NCBI GenBank assembly: GCA_012962365.1 | Contig: DTXR01000232.1 | Span: 1 to 13,907, forward strand | Direction of reading: 5' to 3' | DNA: 13,907 nucleotides | DNA from: Chromatiaceae bacterium | GTDB taxonomy: Bacteria > Pseudomonadota > Gammaproteobacteria > Chromatiales > Chromatiaceae | Part shown: positions 1-8,698 of the stretch, piece by piece | How the letters are laid out: every line of letters starts with the position of its first letter | Numbering within the stretch: the stretch's first letter is position 1 | Notes under the pieces: model-generated | The model's input: the letters and a program-made list of their open reading frames with translations, nothing else | Databases searched by the model: none | What the model was told of the DNA's origin: nothing | Position numbers and translations under genes: made by a program

Positions 1-1392
<1,392 letters not shown>

Positions 1393-1396
<4 letters not shown>

Positions 1397-2355
1397 CCCC
1401 TTCTCCTGAACAACAATCCCGACGCGAGTAGCATAGATGCAGCTGCGGGCCAGTGGAACAGTTCGTTTACCGGCCGGAAAAACCGCTGCTCATTTTCTAC
1501 AGGCTCCATGGCATCGATCGCATCGTAGATCGCGACCAACTGGGCCGTGTCTCTGGCGCGAAAATAGCGTCCGCCGGTTCCTTCCGCGATACGAGTCAGG
1601 GTTTTCTCATCCAGCACACTGCGGCTTCGCATCCTGCCGAAGAAGCCCGATTCGGGGTCGGCTCCGATCCCGATGGTGTAGATTTTAAGGTCTTCTTCTG
1701 CCGCCAGTTCAGCGGCTTTCAGGGGGTTCATGGCACCAGCGGTGTTTTCGCCATCGCTCATGAGAATCAGTACCTTTTCGCCTTTCTTGTCACGCAGACG
1801 TTTGATGGCCAGGCCAATGGCATCCCCAATCGCGGTTTTCTGCCCAGCCATGTTGATGAACGCTTCTTCCAGCAAGGTCTTGACGGTTTTCAGATCATAG
1901 GTCAGGGGCGTCTGCAGATAGGCCTGCTCGCCAAAAAGGATCAGGCCCACGCGATCACCTTTGCGCTTCTCGATGAAGTTGCCGGCCACAATCTTTGTCG
2001 CGGTCAAGCGATCCACACGTTGCCGCCCAATGACGAAGTCCTCTTCCGCCATGCTGCCGGACAGATCTACCGCCAGCATCAGATCGCGCCCCTGCAAGGG
2101 CAAGGGCACTGCTTCCCCCTGCCACTGAGGACGTGCCGCAGCACTCACCAGAAGCACCCAGGCAAGTGTGGCCACGAGCAGGCCCGGCGCCGAACTGTCC
2201 CTTGCACGCGATTTTCTGCCTTGGAGACTTTCGAAATCCTCTAGAAAGGGCACACGCAATGCCGCCTCCTGCCGCTTTACCGGCGGCAAAAAACGCCAAG
2301 CCAGCCAAGGTAGGGGCAACATGGCGAACATCCAGGGCCAGGCGAACTCAAACAC
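1393..2355 (-). CDS. VWA domain membrane protein, BatA type
   Basis: A 320-residue protein with hydrophobic segments at about residues 3-23, 57-74 and 302-316 enclosing a von Willebrand A domain. The MIDAS is complete: D97, S99 and S101 in DLSGSM, T174 in KTAIGDAI, and D201 in MSDGENT, so metal-dependent ligand binding is expected. Length and architecture fit the BatA family of the aerotolerance operon; the domain is probably held on the periplasmic side. The start is GTG at 2355, supported by a GGGAGG ribosome site six bases upstream, and it overlaps the stop of the DUF4381 gene by 8 bp. Its own stop overlaps the next VWA gene by 4 bp. Family knowledge links Bat proteins to oxidative or envelope stress tolerance, but the mechanism is not settled. 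The family call is firm; the biological role is inferred. Confidence 0.93.
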
Positions 2356-2833
2356 GGGTTGCCTCCCGGGTCACCTGCTTCAGCCATTTTTCCACGAGCG
2401 TCAATAGTGCTTCCGCATTCTGCAACTCGGCCGCGGGACGGTAGGCGCCATCCTCCAGGAAACGTCCCTCGCCTGTCGTGAAATCATTGCTGTCTATCTG
2501 CGCATCCAGCCAGGCAAGCCAGTCCTTCCCGGTCAATCCCGCCACTTCCGGATCAGGGCGTAGGGTTATGGCAACGCGACGCAGCAGCCGCGAAAGGTCA
2601 GCCGCGAGGCGCTGGGGATCCTGCTGTTCCAGGAACCCTGCGCGTATCGCATTCAGCTCCCGCAATGATGCCTGATACAGACGCCCGTGCCTTTCGCGAC
2701 GCAGATAGCGCACCAGCACAATGGCAGTGATCACAACCAGTATCGCCAGTAACCACCAACCGGGAGCGGGAGGCCACCAGCTCACAGGTGGCGGCAGGTG
2801 TATGTCTTTCAGTTGAGACAGTGAATCGTTCAT
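2348..2833 (-). CDS. DUF4381 domain membrane protein
   Basis: A 161-residue protein with the DUF4381 pattern: a short N-terminus rich in Pro and Trp (LPPPVSWWPPAPGWWLL), one transmembrane helix at about residues 26-43, a basic stretch (RYLRRERHGR) that should sit in the cytoplasm, and a helical soluble domain with LRRVAI and TGKDWLAWLD. It lacks known catalytic motifs. It sits between the DUF58 gene (4-bp ATGA overlap at 2830-2833) and the BatA-type gene (8-bp overlap), the usual place for this family in MoxR/VWA operons. It is probably a membrane adaptor of the complex, which is an inference from context. Confidence 0.88.
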   Translation of the reverse strand: MNDSLSQLKDIHLPPPVSWWPPAPGWWLLAILVVITAIVLVRYLRRERHGRLYQASLRELNAIRAGFLEQQDPQRLAADLSRLLRRVAITLRPDPEVAGLTGKDWLAWLDAQIDSNDFTTGEGRFLEDGAYRPAAELQNAEALLTLVEKWLKQVTREATRV

Positions 2834-3759
2834 CGCACCGTCTCCTTGCCGAAAATGTCATGCAATACGGCAACAGGATCATCATCAGTCGCGCATTGCT
2901 GCCAAGTCATGTGCAACCGGCGGCACAGGTTTTTCAGGCGAGCCACCCGATGCTGGTACTGCTGCTGATAACTAGATTGCAGGTTCGCATCCCCGGTATC
3001 CAGCTCCAGTGTCCGGATGCCATCACCCAAACGGTAATGACCTTTACGAGGCAGTGAGGCTTCCAGCCAGTCGAACACGTGGAGCAACAGCACGTCATTG
3101 TGCCGGGCAATACGCGCCAGCTGACGCTCCGAAGCTTCATCGAAACCGCGAAAATCACTGATGAAGATCACCAGACTTCCCGGATGGGCCGTGCGGTGCA
3201 GGCGCCGGAAGATCTTTTCCATGGAAAACCCGGCAGCAAACTCCGCCTGACGCATGGAGGCATCAGCCAGCGTTTTAACGAAACGCAGGACAGATTGTTT
3301 TCCCCGTCGCGGACGAAATTCGGCAAAGCCATCATCAGAAAAGATCTCGCCCCCGAGCCGGTCACCCGCCTGATGCGTGGTCCATGCGAGCTGGGCCGCC
3401 AGCCGGGCGGCCTGCACCCATTTGAAACGGCCTCTCGTCGCGAAGAACATGGGTTGCCGGGCATCGACGCTGATCAGCACTGGCCGTTCACGCTCTTCAC
3501 GAAAAACCTTGCTGTGGGTCTTGCCGGTGCGGGCCGTGACGCGCCAATCGATATTGCGCACATCATCACCCGGCTGGTAGAGACGGGATTCATCGAACTC
3601 CATCCCCCTGCCGCGCATGCGCGAAATGTACTGACCACCCTGCCGGGCACGCACGACCCGTGGCCGCAAATGCAATTGCCGGGCCTTGTTGCTCAGGGCA
3701 ACAAGCTCGCCCAGACTGACCGAAATGGCGGAATTGCCGGATTTTGGCACAGTGCTCAT
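2830..3759 (-). CDS. DUF58 domain protein
   Basis: A 309-residue soluble protein with the DUF58 signature at about residues 48-92: GMEFDESRLYQPGDDVRNID followed by WRVTART and KVFREERER. The C-terminal half resembles a von Willebrand A fold, but the MIDAS position reads SVDARQPMFF, so the DxSxS metal site is not conserved; this is common in the family and suggests a scaffolding rather than a metal-binding role. No signal peptide or membrane helix is apparent. It starts one base after the MoxR stop and overlaps DUF4381 by 4 bp, so it should be co-expressed with both. DUF58 proteins are regular partners of MoxR ATPases; the exact function is unknown. Confidence 0.92.
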   Translation of the reverse strand: MSTVPKSGNSAISVSLGELVALSNKARQLHLRPRVVRARQGGQYISRMRGRGMEFDESRLYQPGDDVRNIDWRVTARTGKTHSKVFREERERPVLISVDARQPMFFATRGRFKWVQAARLAAQLAWTTHQAGDRLGGEIFSDDGFAEFRPRRGKQSVLRFVKTLADASMRQAEFAAGFSMEKIFRRLHRTAHPGSLVIFISDFRGFDEASERQLARIARHNDVLLLHVFDWLEASLPRKGHYRLGDGIRTLELDTGDANLQSSYQQQYQHRVARLKNLCRRLHMTWQQCATDDDPVAVLHDIFGKETVR

Positions 3760-3760
3760 C

Positions 3761-4747
3761 TCAGGGCACGGGCACCAGTGAGACCAGCTCCGATATGAAA
3801 CGATCCGGCGTCACGCCTTCGGCTTCCGCCTCATAGTTGAGGATCAGCCGATGTCGCATCACATCAAAAGCCATACACTGCACATCGTCCGGCGACACAT
3901 AATCCCGTCCTGCGAGCCACGCATGGGCACGTGCGCTGCGATCCAGCCCGATGGAGGCCCGGGGACTGGCACCGTACTCGACCCATCCGGCCAGTTGTTC
4001 GCTGTAGGAAGCCGGATTTCGTGTCGCCAGCACCAGCTGCAGCAGATATTCCTCTACAGGCTCCGACATGTGAATGTCCAGTACCTGGCGACGGGCCTCG
4101 AAAAGGTCTTCCTGAGTCAGAAGCTCCGGTATGGCCTGCTGCCGCCTGTCCAGCTCTCCCCGCGCTTCAGCCCGGGCCAGAGCCAGAATCTGCTGTTCAT
4201 AGTTGAGCGCAGGATAATCGATGAAAACATGGAGCAGGAAACGATCCAGCTGGGCTTCCGGAAGCGGATAGGTGCCTTCCTGCTCGATGGGATTCTGGGT
4301 AGCCATGACCAGAAACAGCGGCGGCAGGGGATAGGAAGCATTACCCACAGTAATCTGCCGTTCCGCCATCGCCTCCAGCAGCGCCGACTGCACCTTGGCA
4401 GGCGCGCGGTTTATCTCGTCGGCCAAAACCAGATTGTTGAACAAAGGGCCTTGCTGAAAAACGAAGCTGCCATCCTGGGGGCGATAGATGTCTGTTCCGG
4501 TAAGGTCGGCCGGCAGCAGATCAGGCGTGAACTGAATGCGATGAAAACTGCCTTCGATGCCATCACTCAGTATCTTGATGGCCTTGGTTTTGGCCAGTCC
4601 GGGGGCACCTTCCACCAGAAGATGGCCATCGGCGAGCAACGCCACCAGCAGCCGGTTCACCAGCTTTTCCTGGCCCAGGATATGCAATTGCATATGTTCC
4701 TGCAGGGTCATGAAGGCCTGTTGTTCTTTGCCAAGTGTTACTGCCAT
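3761..4747 (-). CDS. MoxR family AAA+ ATPase
   Basis: A 328-residue cytoplasmic AAA+ ATPase. Visible motifs are Walker A GAPGLAKTK (about residues 47-55), Walker B LVLADEINR (106-114), sensor 1 MATQNP (148-153) and the arginine-finger region LPEAQLDRF (about 162-170). The C-terminal lid helices (ASIGLDRSARAHAWLAGRDY) are typical of MoxR. Length matches the family. The ATG at 4747 is preceded by GGAGA seven bases upstream. It is the first gene of the operon. MoxR ATPases act as chaperone-like machines for assembly or metal insertion of partner complexes, often together with VWA proteins; here the likely clients are the downstream VWA proteins or something they bind. The family is certain, the client unknown. 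Confidence 0.96.
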   Translation of the reverse strand: MAVTLGKEQQAFMTLQEHMQLHILGQEKLVNRLLVALLADGHLLVEGAPGLAKTKAIKILSDGIEGSFHRIQFTPDLLPADLTGTDIYRPQDGSFVFQQGPLFNNLVLADEINRAPAKVQSALLEAMAERQITVGNASYPLPPLFLVMATQNPIEQEGTYPLPEAQLDRFLLHVFIDYPALNYEQQILALARAEARGELDRRQQAIPELLTQEDLFEARRQVLDIHMSEPVEEYLLQLVLATRNPASYSEQLAGWVEYGASPRASIGLDRSARAHAWLAGRDYVSPDDVQCMAFDVMRHRLILNYEAEAEGVTPDRFISELVSLVPVP

Positions 4748-4806
4748 GTTTTTCTCCGGACTGTCGGTTTTGGTCAGGTTAGAGAGGAAAAATCCGATTT
4801 AGTTCG

Positions 4807-4826
4807 GCAACATAAGGGCATGTTGC
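4807..4826. promoter_or_regulatory. inverted repeat overlapping the candidate MoxR promoter
   Basis: GCAACAT, six bases, then ATGTTGC is a perfect 7-bp dyad. It covers the candidate -10 box and part of the spacer of the MoxR-operon promoter. Either a repressor operator or a hairpin in the leader is possible; sequence alone does not decide. Confidence 0.4.
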
Positions 4827-4837
4827 AAGAAAAGCAA
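4809..4837 (-). promoter_or_regulatory. candidate sigma-70 promoter of the MoxR/Bat operon
   Basis: On the minus strand TTGCTT (4832-4837) and TATGTT (4809-4814) are separated by exactly 17 bases, placing a start near 4802 and a leader of about 55 bases before the MoxR ATG. The match to consensus is only moderate (3/6 and 4/6). It is the best-spaced pair I found upstream of the operon. Confidence 0.35.
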
Positions 4838-4861
4838 TCCACACGGAGAAATTGATGTTTC

Positions 4862-4876
4862 AGTCTCCCGGAGACT
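4862..4876. promoter_or_regulatory. palindrome AGTCTCC-C-GGAGACT
   Basis: A perfect 7-bp inverted repeat around one central base, located between the two divergent promoters and about 13 bases before the -35 region of the candidate plus-strand promoter. The tight spacing suits a DNA-binding dimer better than an RNA hairpin. No known regulator consensus is recognised. Confidence 0.4.
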
Positions 4877-4888
4877 CATTGAATTTTC

Positions 4889-4918
4889 TCTACAACAAGC
4901 CTGGATACACAATATAAT
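4889..4918 (+). promoter_or_regulatory. candidate promoter toward the HD-GYP gene (distal)
   Basis: TCTACA (4889-4894, 4/6 match) and a perfect TATAAT (4913-4918) are separated by 18 bases. Transcription would start near 4925 and give a leader of about 200 bases. A closer alternative is TTTAAC-N17-TATAAA at 5065-5093, which would give a leader of only about 20 bases. Confidence 0.4.
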
Positions 4919-5122
4919 ATTGCTCCCCGTCCAGTGATGGACAGCCCACAGGGTAAGGCACAAGTGATACAGGAAGGTGCTCCTTAAGAGACATCGGATT
5001 GAACTGCCATCCCTGCATTGGCCGGGGTTCAGGCTAATGCCGAAAATGGACTTGATCCGGGGTTTTTAACCTGGTGGGATAGCAGCGTATAAATTCCTGT
5101 CGTTTTCGGATCCAAGCACATC

Positions 5123-6496
5123 ATGACAACCGATTATCCTGATGACCTGAAATATCATCAGCTGGAAAAACTGAAGATCCAGTCAGACAAGCTTATGTTT
5201 GGCATGTACGTGTGCGAATTGGATCGTCCCTGGTCGGAAGCACCCTTCAATTTCCAGGGTTTCATGCTGCAGGATGTCGACGATATTGCTGAGATCAGGA
5301 AACACTGTGAATTTGTCTATATCGACGTCAGAAAATCCATCCACGGCAAGGCAGGCGCTTCCTCTGCCCTGACAAATTCCCCAGGCACCCAAGTCCCTAT
5401 CAATCCTAGCCGCAGCTCCCTCATCGAGGCACCACCAGGCTCTTCATCGAAAACAGGGGTTTACGAAGGACTCAGCGCACACATCAGCGCACACATCCAT
5501 ACCGGCAAAACAGACACGCCCCAGGAAGAAAACACGGATTTTCTCCGGTCGCTGGCTACGTCGCTCAAAAACCGCGAAAAAACCAGTAATCTGGTGAAGT
5601 CCATCATGGACGATATTCGCCTGGGCAAGAGCATCGACACGCCTGCCGCCAAGGAAGCGGTAGCCGCATGCGTCGACAACGTCATGATGAACAAGGACGC
5701 CAACCTGCTGCTAACGCGATTGCGTAACAAGGATGAATACACCTCTGAACACAGCCTCAATGTCGCTATCATTTCCATTGCCTTTGGTCGTCACATGGGG
5801 ATGAGCCGCAAGGAGTTGAACGTACTGGGACTGTGCGGGCTGCTGCACGATATGGGCAAGATGCTCACCCCAACGGAAATTCTCAACAAGCCAGGCAAAC
5901 TGACCGATGAAGAAATGGCGATCATGAAACACCACCCACTGGACGGCAGGGAGATTCTTCTGGGAAGTGACAGTGTCATGGACGTGGTCATCGATACTGC
6001 TTACGGGCATCATGAGCGACTCAGGGGGCAGGGATATCCCAGAGGCGTACGGGCAACGGAAATTCCCTTGTATACACGCATGGTCACCATCGCCGATGTG
6101 TTTGACGCCATTACCGGCGACAGGGTCTACCGGCAAGGCGAGACGGCAGAAACAGCCCTGAGCTTCCTGCACCAGGGTGCCGGCAGTGCATTTGACGAAT
6201 CGCTGGTGATGCAATTCATCCAGAATATCGGCACCTATCCGCTCGGCAGCATCGTTGAAATGGACAACGGCGAGGTTGGGATCGTGGTGGACAACAACCC
6301 CACCCACCGCCTGCGCCCCAAGATCAAGCTGCTTCTGGATCACAACAAGACTGCGCTGAACCCCCACACCATAGATCTGGCCACCCACCCTAAAGATATT
6401 GCGGGCATCCCTTATCGTATCAAGACATCACACAGGTTAGGATCATTCGGCATCAATCTGGCTGAGCACATCGAAAGTTACGTAAAGCGCAAATGA
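5123..6496 (+). CDS. HD-GYP domain cyclic-di-GMP phosphodiesterase with DUF3391 domain
   Basis: A 457-residue soluble protein. Residues about 15-75 form a DUF3391 domain (KLMFGMYVCELDRPW, FVYIDVRKS). A low-complexity Ser/Pro linker (about 76-135) leads to an HD-GYP domain (about 200-355). Catalytic features are complete: H210 in SEHSLNV, HDMGK (H242, D243), H260 and H261 in KHHPLDGREIL, H296 and H297 in GHHERLRG, and GYP at 304-306. It should hydrolyse cyclic di-GMP to GMP (or pGpG) in the cytoplasm using a di-iron or tri-iron centre. The roughly 100 residues after the domain (GEVGIVV...) are a C-terminal extension seen in related proteins. It is a single-gene unit, convergent with the Nudix gene. 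The ATG at 5123 lacks a good ribosome site (only a distant GGAT), but no better in-frame start precedes the conserved DUF3391 segment. Confidence 0.95.
   Translation: MTTDYPDDLKYHQLEKLKIQSDKLMFGMYVCELDRPWSEAPFNFQGFMLQDVDDIAEIRKHCEFVYIDVRKSIHGKAGASSALTNSPGTQVPINPSRSSLIEAPPGSSSKTGVYEGLSAHISAHIHTGKTDTPQEENTDFLRSLATSLKNREKTSNLVKSIMDDIRLGKSIDTPAAKEAVAACVDNVMMNKDANLLLTRLRNKDEYTSEHSLNVAIISIAFGRHMGMSRKELNVLGLCGLLHDMGKMLTPTEILNKPGKLTDEEMAIMKHHPLDGREILLGSDSVMDVVIDTAYGHHERLRGQGYPRGVRATEIPLYTRMVTIADVFDAITGDRVYRQGETAETALSFLHQGAGSAFDESLVMQFIQNIGTYPLGSIVEMDNGEVGIVVDNNPTHRLRPKIKLLLDHNKTALNPHTIDLATHPKDIAGIPYRIKTSHRLGSFGINLAEHIESYVKRK
5472..5495 (+). repeat. 12-bp tandem duplication in the HD-GYP linker
   Basis: TCAGCGCACACA occurs twice in direct succession inside the linker between DUF3391 and HD-GYP. 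It is in frame and encodes two copies of SAHI. It looks like a recent slippage or duplication event in a region free of structural constraint. Confidence 0.8.
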
Positions 6497-6539
6497 TGTC
6501 AGGCCATTGCCGGAGCCTGCCTCAAATCGCAAGCAGTTT

Positions 6540-7121
6540 TCAGCTGCCACCCCCTAACAACTTTACTGTGTACTCCCCGGATTTTCTGGAGCGCCAATGA
6601 ATATCTCCCACGCGGGGAATGAACACGCCACGCGCCCTGTCCTGGAAATAGTGCTTCAGGGTTTCCCGAATCACCGGGAATGCCAATTCGTCCCAGGGGA
6701 TCTGATCCTCACGAAACAGGGCCACATCCAGGCTTTCAGAACCCGGAGAGAAATCCAGATTATCCAGGCTGGCCCGGAACAACAGATAGACCTGGCTGAT
6801 ATGGGGCAGATTGAAGGTTGTATAGAGTTGTTCGATGCTGACCGCCGCGTTGGCTTCCTCCATGGTTTCCCTGGCGGCCCCTTGCTGGGCACTCTCCTCA
6901 TTCTCCATGAAACCCGCTGGCAGGGTCCACAAACCATGGCGTGGCTCGATGGCGCGGCGGCACAGCAGCACCTGATCTTCCCATTCGGGAATGCAGCCGG
7001 TTACCAGCTTGGGGTTCTGGTAATGTATTTCACCACAGGACGTACATATAAAACGCTGTCTGTTGTCTCCTGGCGGGATACGCAGTTTTACGCTCGCCCC
7101 GCAACTGCTACAGAATTTCAC
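6540..7121 (-). CDS. Nudix hydrolase with N-terminal zinc ribbon
   Basis: A 193-residue protein with a zinc ribbon (C4, C7, C26, C29 in CSSCG and CTSCG) followed by a Nudix domain. The Nudix box lies at about residues 70-92: G70, E76, and RETMEE at 84-89, so metal-binding glutamates are present; the usual Gly after the EE pair is Asn (EEAN), as in several zinc-ribbon Nudix proteins. The domain order resembles the Nudix_N_2 group. The substrate is not predictable; nucleotide-sugar, NADH-like or ADP-ribose-type diphosphates are all possible. The start is GTG at 7121 with a purine-rich GAGGAGAGAGGA ribosome site directly upstream. It is convergent with the HD-GYP gene (43 bp apart) and divergent from ppx. 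Confidence 0.93.
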   Translation of the reverse strand: MKFCSSCGASVKLRIPPGDNRQRFICTSCGEIHYQNPKLVTGCIPEWEDQVLLCRRAIEPRHGLWTLPAGFMENEESAQQGAARETMEEANAAVSIEQLYTTFNLPHISQVYLLFRASLDNLDFSPGSESLDVALFREDQIPWDELAFPVIRETLKHYFQDRARGVFIPRVGDIHWRSRKSGEYTVKLLGGGS

Positions 7122-7145
7122 TCCTCTCTCCTCTGCTGTAAACTA

Positions 7146-7175
7146 ACAGGTTCTTATAGCTGTATTCAAACCTGT
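7146..7175. promoter_or_regulatory. dyad ACAGGTT-N16-AACCTGT between Nudix and ppx
   Basis: A perfect 7-bp inverted repeat fills most of the 58-bp divergent gap. On the minus strand TATAAG (7153-7158), a 5/6 match to a -10 box that would start Nudix transcription near 7146, lies between the half-sites, though no good -35 is seen. The right half-site ends just before the ppx ATG. It could be a shared operator, or a leader hairpin restricting ppx translation. Confidence 0.45.
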
Positions 7176-7179
7176 GCCG

Positions 7180-8685
7180 ATGTCTGATTCAAATAGCACT
7201 CCGCCCCACACCATTGCCGCTGTTGATCTGGGTTCCAACAGCTTTCACTTGATCGTCGCCCAGATCGAAAACGGCCAGCTGCAGATCATCGACCGGCTCA
7301 AGGAGATGGTACGCCTGGGTGCAGGGCTGGACAACAAAAAACGCCTGACAGATGAAGCTCAGGAGCGCGCCCTTGATTGTCTGTCCCGATTCGGCCAGCG
7401 ATTGCGTGATCTTCCCCAGCATGCGGTACGCGCCGTGGGCACCAACACGTTGCGGCAGATACGCGACGGCGGGAAGTTTCTCCATAAGGCGGAAGAAGCC
7501 CTGAACCACCCCATCGAAATCGTCGCCGGCCATGAAGAAGCCCGGCTGGTCTACCTGGGCGTGGCCCATGGCCTGGCCAGCAGTGAAGGAAAGCGTCTGG
7601 TGGTTGATATCGGCGGTGGCAGCACCGAGCTGATCATCGGCGCAGGCGTGGAAACCCTGAACCGGGAAAGCCTGTTCATGGGTTGTGTGAGCTTCAGTCA
7701 GCGCTTTTTCCCCGACGGCATGATAACCGAGCAGCTCATGAATGCCGCTGTGATTGCCGGGCGTCTGGAAGTACGCCCATTCCAGACCGTTTATGAAAGC
7801 AGCCAATGGGAACTGGCGGTAGGCAGCTCCGGCACCATTCGTTCCATCCGCGATGTCGTACAAGCCCAGGGCTGGTCCGACAAGGGCATCAGTCGCAAAT
7901 CCCTGAAAAAACTGCGCAAGGCGGTGATCGATGCCGGCAAGGCGGACAACCTCAAGCTGGAAGGACTGAGTGAAAACCGTCGCCCGGTGTTTGCCGGCGG
8001 CGTGGCGGTTCTCAGCGCCGTCTTCAAGGCGCTGGATATCGAACAGATGCGTGTCTCCGATCTTGCGCTGCGGGAAGGCCTGCTGTTTGAGCTGTTGGGC
8101 AGCATCCAGCACCACGATGTACGAGAGCGCACCATCAATACACTGGTGCAGCGCTACGGTCTGGATCAGGGTCAGGGGCAACGCGTGGCCGATACGGCGC
8201 TGATGCTGCTGGAGCAGGTGGCGGACAGCTGGAAGCTGGATGATCCGGAACTGCGCCTGATGCTGCAATGGAGCGCCCTGCTGCATGAAATCGGCGTTGC
8301 CATATCTCATGACGGCTACCATAAGCACGGCGCCTATATTCTCGCCAACGCTGACCTGGCAGGCTTTTCCCGTCAATCTCAGGGCGTGCTGGCCATGCTC
8401 GTGCGCACACACCGGCGCAAGTTTCGCGGCTCCCTCTTTGGCGACCTGAGCAAGGAAGTACGCGAACCCAGCAGGCGTCTTGCCATCCTGTTGCGCCTGT
8501 CCGTACTGCTACACCGTGGTCGCAGCCCCCGGCGCAAGCCCCGACCTGGCATCATGGCGGAAAAGCACAACGTGATCCTGTCTTTCCCCCCGGACTGGCT
8601 GGAAGAACACCCGCTGACCACCGCCGAACTGGAGCGTGAAGCAAAGTATCTGGATTCAGCAGGTTATTTCCTCAGTTACTCATGA
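7180..8685 (+). CDS. ppx: exopolyphosphatase, Ppx/GppA family
   Basis: A 501-residue protein of the ASKHA phosphatase fold. Visible motifs are DLGSNSFH (residues 16-23), GTNTLRQIR near 87, the catalytic-glutamate region GHEEARL (about 117-123) and DIGGGSTE (143-150). A C-terminal HD-like helical domain with HEIG (369-372) and SHDGYHKHGAYIL follows, as in full-length Ppx and GppA. It should release phosphate from polyphosphate chains and/or hydrolyse pppGpp; the two activities cannot be told apart here, and ppx is preferred because of overall length and pattern. I chose ATG at 7180; a GTG two codons upstream (7174) is in frame, and neither has a clear ribosome site. It heads the ppx-hemH-DUF971 cluster, with hemH starting 13 bases after its stop. 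Confidence 0.93.
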   Translation: MSDSNSTPPHTIAAVDLGSNSFHLIVAQIENGQLQIIDRLKEMVRLGAGLDNKKRLTDEAQERALDCLSRFGQRLRDLPQHAVRAVGTNTLRQIRDGGKFLHKAEEALNHPIEIVAGHEEARLVYLGVAHGLASSEGKRLVVDIGGGSTELIIGAGVETLNRESLFMGCVSFSQRFFPDGMITEQLMNAAVIAGRLEVRPFQTVYESSQWELAVGSSGTIRSIRDVVQAQGWSDKGISRKSLKKLRKAVIDAGKADNLKLEGLSENRRPVFAGGVAVLSAVFKALDIEQMRVSDLALREGLLFELLGSIQHHDVRERTINTLVQRYGLDQGQGQRVADTALMLLEQVADSWKLDDPELRLMLQWSALLHEIGVAISHDGYHKHGAYILANADLAGFSRQSQGVLAMLVRTHRRKFRGSLFGDLSKEVREPSRRLAILLRLSVLLHRGRSPRRKPRPGIMAEKHNVILSFPPDWLEEHPLTTAELEREAKYLDSAGYFLSYS

Positions 8686-8698
8686 GATCATCCTCGCT

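Larger units (their letters stand above)
4748..5122. other. divergent intergenic region (375 bp), MoxR operon / HD-GYP gene
   Basis: No credible gene lies here. The region holds two perfect 7-bp inverted repeats (4807-4826 and 4862-4876), a perfect TATAAT at 4913-4918, a small GTGA-loop hairpin (4929-4942), a bulged stem (4954-4986), a second weak promoter (5065-5093) and two copies of CCGGGGTT (5022-5029 and 5057-5064). It must contain the promoters of both divergent transcripts and could give the HD-GYP gene a long, folded leader. Confidence 0.6.

Noticed and set aside
1453..2244. Plus-strand open frame (263 codons) opposite the BatA-type gene
   Set aside because: Antisense shadow; the minus frame carries the VWA domain with a full MIDAS.
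3851..4855. Long plus-strand open frame (334 codons) opposite the MoxR gene
   Set aside because: The minus frame has complete AAA+ motifs; the plus translation has no family character and is an antisense shadow of a GC-biased gene.
4937..4987. Possible 16-residue leader peptide (MDSPQGKAQVIQEGAP) before the HD-GYP gene
   Set aside because: No ribosome site and no codon run or terminator/antiterminator arrangement to support attenuation.
4929..4990. GEMM-I cyclic-di-GMP riboswitch
   Set aside because: Only CACAGGG matches; the GACGCAAAGCC element and the order of helices of the class are missing.
7189..8412. Long minus-strand open frame (407 codons) opposite ppx
   Set aside because: It is antisense to an exopolyphosphatase with intact motifs, and its Gln/His-rich translation resembles no protein family.
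8636..8698. Upstream GTG start for ferrochelatase inside ppx
   Set aside because: The extra 21 residues do not resemble the family, which starts just before the GVLLINLGTP segment; ATG at 8699 fits better.
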